Shown here piece after piece: positions 59,609 through 64,000 of a stretch of DNA of 64,000 nucleotides. Under the pieces are notes generated by a model that saw only the letters and a list, made by a program, of their open reading frames with translations, did no database searches and had not been told where the DNA came from. The stretch is from the NCBI RefSeq assembly GCF_009905375.1, contig NC_133647.1, positions 49,968,506-50,032,505 on the forward strand, read 5' to 3'. How positions within the stretch are numbered: position 1 is the stretch's first letter; every line of letters begins with the position of its first letter. The stretch is from Apium graveolens. Taxonomy: Eukaryota; Streptophyta; Magnoliopsida; Apiales; Apiaceae. A program made the position numbers and the translations under genes.

Positions 59609-59819
59609 TCATTTTGGGTTGTAATAACTTTTAAATTGTGGATTCAAAGACTTGTACTTATTTCAATTTCATCTCTGAGACTATAACGGGTTGTGGTGTG
59701 TGTTAGTATGGGGTCACAGCATAAGGTTAATTATTATTAATTAAGTGAAGTGATATTGTGGAAAGAAAGACCGTGACGACCCGGATCCCTGACCCCGGAT
59801 CTGGGGGTGTTACATCATG

Positions 59820-60230
59820 GATGTCTACAGGAACCTCTAGGTGAGGGTCTGATACTGGTATAATTGGTGTTGTGGAAGCCCCACTCCTTCTGCCCTCATT
59901 ATCCTCTGTGCCCTTGGTAACTCTTCATCCTCTAGTGCCACCTTCACGGCCATTGTAGCTCTGGTAGTCGCCCTGACTACAGTCATCAATTCCTCAGTGG
60001 TCCTCTCTTTATTGTAGTAAGGATCCTCCACGAGATCCTCCTCTGCAACATCCCTTCTGGGATAACATCCTCAACCACAACATTCTCAATATGGATCTCA
60101 TTCGGTCCCTCGTTAGGGTACTCTATCGGATTCACAATTTGATCTCCAACATGTAATAAAACATCCTCATGCTGATGCTCCTGAACCTCACGGTTCGGTG
60201 CCCCGCTGCCCTATACGATAACGAACTATA
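59820..60230 (-). pseudogene. Extra ORF upstream of gag in D, N-terminal part
   Basis: Acidic minus-strand coding sequence (pieces such as NEGPNEIHIENVVVEDVIPEG and LEDEELPRAQRIMRA) in two frames separated by a frameshift. It joins to 37113 across element C. Confidence 0.5.
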
Positions 60231-60380
60231 TTACTGTCATGATATTTAAAAGGGTTTCCATATGGGTTATAATTGTCAGTACTACGTTAGGCAGTCCGAC
60301 TATGAACTTGGCAGGAGTTCTAATTATCTTAGTGAACTTATCATTTTAACAACGCATCATCTCTGAGGTTTATAACTCCT

Positions 60381-60393
60381 GGCTCTGATACCA
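60381..60393 (-). other. Primer-binding site of element D (tRNA-iMet)
   Basis: The minus strand reads TGGTATCAGAGCC, a perfect match, 4 bp after the LTR end. Confidence 0.92.
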
Positions 60394-60397
60394 TTTC

Positions 60398-63300
60398 TGT
60401 AACACCCCCAAATCCGGGGTCGAGGATCCGGGTCGTCATGAGTTCCATTTCCCTTAATAACACTTAATCTTAATAAACAACCAACTACTGCGTACTGTGA
60501 CCCGACAATATACACATACACCACAAGTTATAGTCTCATAGATGAATACCAAAAATAACACAAGTCATTTTATTCCACAATTATAAACCATTACACCTTA
60601 AAAGGGTTTCTGAATAAATTTACATTTTTCCTTGCCATTATTACAGTTCATAAATATACATAAGTCTGGTACATCAATAGTTGAAAACCTAGTCTATTGG
60701 TAGTTCATACCTCAGCTACAGCGTCATCCCCGTCTACAGGAAACTGCGGAATGTAACATATCCGCTTGAAAATTGGGAGCTTAGTCCTGTTCATTTTGTC
60801 TATCTGTTGTTGTGTGATGAAAGAAGAAAGCAAGGGTGAGTAACAAGCCCACCAAAATAACATGTTTAATGATTAACAATATATGAGCATTCCCATCATA
60901 ATACTCATGAAAGTCTTGGTCAAGTAGATATGAACCAAGTTTGATATCTTAACGCGACGAAGTTGTAAAATATTCAGTATATATGTATATATACTTTTCA
61001 AAATCTTTAAAGTCCTCTTCCATGCATAATATACACAGAGTTCCAGTTTATAACTGTATAAAAATATCGTTGCAAGGTGATCTCATATATCTAACCTTGT
61101 GTCAATGTTTTTCTGAAAACCTTTGCCATACATAAGATAATCATTTACTAGATATAAGTTGAAAAGATGAAGTTACTAGATAATCCAATATACTTATATC
61201 TTCTACGAATACTACTTGAACTACCATCGTTCAAGGTATAATCAGTTTCAAAAGTTCATCACATAGATGAGACTACAAGATAAGAGTTGAATAGATTCAA
61301 TCTTTGAAATATCATTATAAAGAATGAAGTTACGAGATACTTCATTAAGTCCAGATATATATACACCTATATATATACATTTCATACACTCTACTACTAT
61401 AGAAGTATAAGCAGAGTTATCATTCCCAAGAATTTTGGAAAGAAGAAACTTTGGCATAAACCTGATATCTTGTTGATCAGGCAAAGATACCAATTAATTC
61501 ACCTTTTCTACTAGTAGATGGATGAATCCCCCACTGGTCATCACCCTCGCCGCATTAGGAGCTTATGCTGGACTGCCATTCAGCCACTTACGCATTGATG
61601 GACTCCCACTGAGCCACTTACACTTTCATGGACGCCCACTGAGCCCATGTTGCATATGCCGACTCAACTAGATGGACTTACTTCCCGAACGTTGGGCAAG
61701 TAATCAAATTGTTTTCTCAAAACAGCAACCTTGTTGTGAATATAAAATACACCACAGAGCCGGATCCCTCAGGTTTTGAGCGAATATTTAAATCCCCTTC
61801 GAAAGGAAGATCTTATTTCTGAAAATGAGTTTTGGGATCCGCTCTAACTTTTAAAATCATTTTGAAGACTTGAAAACATTTTAAGGAATGTTTAGAGTAA
61901 TGATGATTAAATAAAATAAACCATTCCCGATATGTTAGAAAATATCTGAATATTATTATTTAAATAATATTCCAATAAAGGATAATCTTTATAAAAATAA
62001 TTGAAGTAGAAGTTTTAAACTCCTACTTGAAATGAATAATAAATAAGCAAAAATATACTTATACGAAAGTACGATCTTTATTTGAATAATCGAAAATAAG
62101 TTTGATTATTATTCAAAACTATCGAATATACCTTATTCAATTACTAGTTATAGAAAATTATATATTACACTCGGGAACATCGACTTCCGGTTTAGAAAAA
62201 TGTTCACTTTCGGGTCCCCTATACTAAGGGTATACGCAACTACTACTTATCTCTAGCATAGGTATTATGCAACTTATCAGCATTTGAATTTAACAAGGAG
62301 ATATCAAGATTACGAAACAGGCATGCATATATATCATATCAACATGCTCCAATATATCGCAAGATTTGCTAATAACAATCATGCACTTATCACAAGATAA
62401 TGCATATACACATATACATCACAACAACAATATAACGGGTAGAAAACTATCCTGAGAGTACGGGGGTAGTCGGGGTCTGAAATTGCTCTGGTAACCTACA
62501 ATGTCATCAACGTACAAGGTTAACCTTCGGTCACCATGCGACTACTCAATTGTTGACACATAGGAGCGCTAACGCTCGACTACTAGGTTGTTTACTAACG
62601 GCGTCGATTACGCACCCTCAGCTCCACTATTTTTATTAAATTGAGAAACAATATTTTTAAGGCAACTCCAACGTGAGAATCTTATTTATTTTCCCGTACA
62701 GGCTATCAAAAAGTTTTGGGACCAACGAAGCCTTTTACGATTTCCGAAAACATTTTACAAGTTCGGCGTTTAGTAAAAGTATCGCCGCGAAACGCCGTTT
62801 ACTAAAACAGTCGTTTCTCCTAAACCGTAAGTCCATTTTAGGCGAACCACATATCAAAATAAAGTTTACAACATTCTCTATCTAGTCATGGTGAGGAGAG
62901 TGGTCACCTTAAATGTGTAGAACTTCTCGAGGGCTTCGATTTGATAGGTAGAACGCGAAAAACGGCCAAGGGAAACTCAAGATACAAGCATTTCATCTTC
63001 CTCCATTTTCATTTCTCTTTCCTCTCGGGTTTTTTGATAAAAATGGGGGAGAGAAAGTGTTTGACTTGGTTTGTGGTGATAAGTAAGTGATGAGAAGATA
63101 TTTGTTTGGTTATTGGTTGATTAATGTGAGTGGAAGGTGACATAAGCTTGTTTGGTCACCAATGAGCCCATCCTCCTTGCCACTTGCATTACTTAGTCGT
63201 TTAATTATTTTACGATTCGTTTATCGTTTGTTCTCGTTAATCGTTCGAGGAAACGTATCTGTGGTTTCATTGTTAGGGGCTCTATAAATCCTTCTTAATA

Positions 63301-63590
63301 TCCTTTATTTCTTCTTTAATCACCTTTTATAATCCTTGGGTTTAAATCCTTAATTCTTATTCCTTCCACATAATTCCTACGGTGTCTGGTGGATTCTCGA
63401 GAAAAAATGAAAGTGTCCGGTTTCGAATTCTGACGACTTTACATACACTCATTCTCATTATAGAATACTAATACGAACTCAGAATTTCGATAAAAGGACT
63501 CCTATATAGCGTGGTCTGATAATTTTCCTTAATCAGCATCATCAGCAAAAGTTACTATTCATCAGGGTTTCAAAAATTGGGGTTATTACA
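60398..63590 (-). repeat. 5' LTR of element D (about 3.2 kb)
   Basis: The minus strand starts TGTAATAACCCCAATTTTTG and ends GGGGGTGTTACA. It is homologous to 21543-31944 but has its own segments at 61259-61705 and 62890-63035. It has no ~55-bp array, unlike A and C. A micro-ORF is at 60705-60794. Confidence 0.92.
60705..60794 (-). CDS. LTR micro-ORF of D (29 aa), diverged relative of the H3-tail-like peptide
   Basis: Starts MNRTKLPIFKRICYIPQFPV and ends AVAEV. The position in the LTR, the upstream CATCACACAACAACAG, and the C-terminal PV.....AVAEV all match the ORF of element C, so they are homologous. H3 likeness is weak here (M.RTK only). Confidence 0.4.
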   Translation of the reverse strand: MNRTKLPIFKRICYIPQFPVDGDDAVAEV

Positions 63591-63809
63591 ATTTCCAAGG
63601 ATGAAAAAATTCTAAATGTAAAAACTAGAAAATTCATAAAATTTAGGATTGATATACTAGATGATTATCCAAATCCAGGCAAACTCAAGCTTGTGGAAGC
63701 TCTAAGTGGGACTCCATTCATAGAAGAACAAGAAATTCTTGTTTACTTAAAGGATCTCATTAGAGAAGAAACAAAAGCAAAAATTGTCTTTACCTACATG
63801 TATAAATAA
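63591..63809 (+). pseudogene. C-terminal end of the extra ORF of copia F
   Basis: Continues in frame from 21542 (the ATTTC duplication is shared) and runs to a TAA at about 63807. It contains KFIKFRIDILDDYPNPGKL and LVYLKDLIREETKAK. It shows that D landed inside this ORF. Confidence 0.65.
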
Positions 63810-63923
63810 TTGTTATTGTGTCATTTTTTATATATTAGTCTCATTTTCCATTTTAGCTTGGGGTTAGTCTTCTTAACAGGCATGAATTTGTGTTAAGCAA
63901 TCTTCTCACAAATTGGGGGAGAT
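63810..63923 (+). other. 3' untranslated region and polypurine tract of F
   Basis: Short AT-rich tract ending ACAAATTGGGGGAGAT, a standard copia PPT, directly before the LTR start. Confidence 0.7.
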
Positions 63924-64000
63924 TGTTGTGCAAGACATGCAAGTATATTAACAAGACTAAGTCAAATTGTCAATCCTAAGTAAGTTGTATGATAATCTAT
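63924..64000 (+). repeat. Start of the 3' LTR of copia F (cut by window edge)
   Basis: Begins TGTTGTGCAAGACATGC directly after the PPT. Its partner 5' LTR is not in the window. Confidence 0.65.

Larger units (their letters stand above)
37114..59814 (+). mobile_element. Element C: Tekay-type Ty3/gypsy retrotransposon, complete but damaged
   Basis: Flanked by perfect TCATG duplications (37109-37113 and 59815-59819). Order: 5' LTR 37114-46438 (split by a solo LTR), PBS 46443-46454, extra ORF 46651-47295, gag-pro-pol with chromodomain-like end 47714-55755 (split by a CACTA element), PPT about 55775-55788, and 3' LTR 55789-59814. Without the nested pieces it is about 14 kb, large for a gypsy element because the LTRs are 4 kb each. 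It landed in the extra ORF of element D. Confidence 0.95.
55789..59814 (+). repeat. 3' LTR of element C (4026 bp)
   Basis: Uninterrupted LTR, TGTAATAACCCC to GGGGGTGTTACA, followed by TCATG. Nearly identical to the 5' copy apart from one extra ~58-bp unit and scattered substitutions. It carries a (TA)n run at about 57880-57915. Confidence 0.95.
21543..63590 (-). mobile_element. Element D: Ty3/gypsy LTR retrotransposon (minus strand), old, host of B and C
   Basis: Flanked by perfect ATTTC duplications (21538-21542 and 63591-63595). The minus strand gives 5' LTR 63590-60398, PBS 60393-60381, a decayed extra ORF, decayed gag and pol, a PPT at about 31945-31960, and 3' LTR 31944-21543. Removing nested B (7.35 kb) and C (22.7 kb) leaves about 12 kb. 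Coding parts are heavily damaged, unlike A and C, so D is the older insertion. It belongs to a family related to A/C: same PBS, similar LTR ends, same gene order. Confidence 0.92.
11560..64000 (+). mobile_element. Element F: Ty1/copia retrotransposon with post-pol extra ORF, host of the whole nest
   Basis: F is visible in three pieces: 11560-13880 (end of pol), 18284-21542 (promoter-like tract and extra ORF) and 63591-64000 (end of the extra ORF, PPT, LTR start). The joins are proved by target duplications, ATAAG around solo LTR E and ATTTC around element D, and by the extra ORF reading in frame across the D insertion. Gag, protease, integrase and the 5' LTR are absent to the left. Either they were deleted, or H and G are further insertions and the rest lies beyond the window. 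The 3' LTR is cut by the right edge. Confidence 0.85.

Overview
The window is nuclear DNA of a flowering plant, built almost entirely of nested transposable elements. I see no intact host gene, tRNA, rRNA or CRISPR array. Evidence for a plant: Ty3/gypsy chromovirus (Tekay-type) and Ty1/copia elements primed by initiator-Met tRNA, 4-kb LTRs, a CACTA transposon, AT-rich intergenic sequence and captured exons of plant genes. The species cannot be fixed from the sequence; a eudicot with a large repeat-rich genome is the reasonable guess.

Layout, left part: (A) 1-7985, minus strand, a Tekay-type gypsy element cut by the window edge: 5' LTR, PBS, an extra acidic ORF, and gag-pol with one nonsense codon. 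It lies inside (G), the tail of another gypsy-type LTR (7986-8801). Then come (H), a minus-strand putative gypsy-type gag gene with at least one intron (8932-10153), its TATA region, and a tandem array of ~110-bp units with hairpins (10545-11235).

Layout, right part, is one nest. The host (F) is a copia element: damaged RT/RNase H at 11596-13559, a promoter-like tract, a downstream extra ORF at 18836-21542 that resumes at 63591-63809, then PPT and LTR start at 63924. F was hit by a solo LTR (E, 13881-18278, TSD ATAAG) and by gypsy element D (21543-63590, minus, TSD ATTTC). D was hit by a non-autonomous copia element (B, 22844-30192, TSD ATAAT) in its 3' LTR and by Tekay element C (37114-59814, plus, TSD TCATG). 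C was hit by a further solo LTR (37266-42627, containing a 100-N gap flanked by a probably false duplication) and by a CACTA transposon (51805-55160, TSD AAG).

Most notable: (1) a micro-ORF about 0.4 kb from the 3' end of the LTR in several related gypsy families whose product resembles the histone H3 N-terminal tail (MARLKQTQRKSVGSAPR in C; MVRFKQTARKT in the solo LTR). It occurs in elements of a chromodomain-bearing lineage, whose members elsewhere bind H3 tails. (2) The CACTA element carries what read as captured exons of a biotin-protein ligase (HCS1-like) and an NCRK-like receptor kinase. (3) An extra acidic ORF between PBS and gag occurs in elements A, C and D. (4) Element B has a long open gag but no integrase, RT or RNase H, so it would depend on proteins supplied in trans. 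(5) Copia F has a TATA-like internal promoter region ahead of its post-pol ORF.
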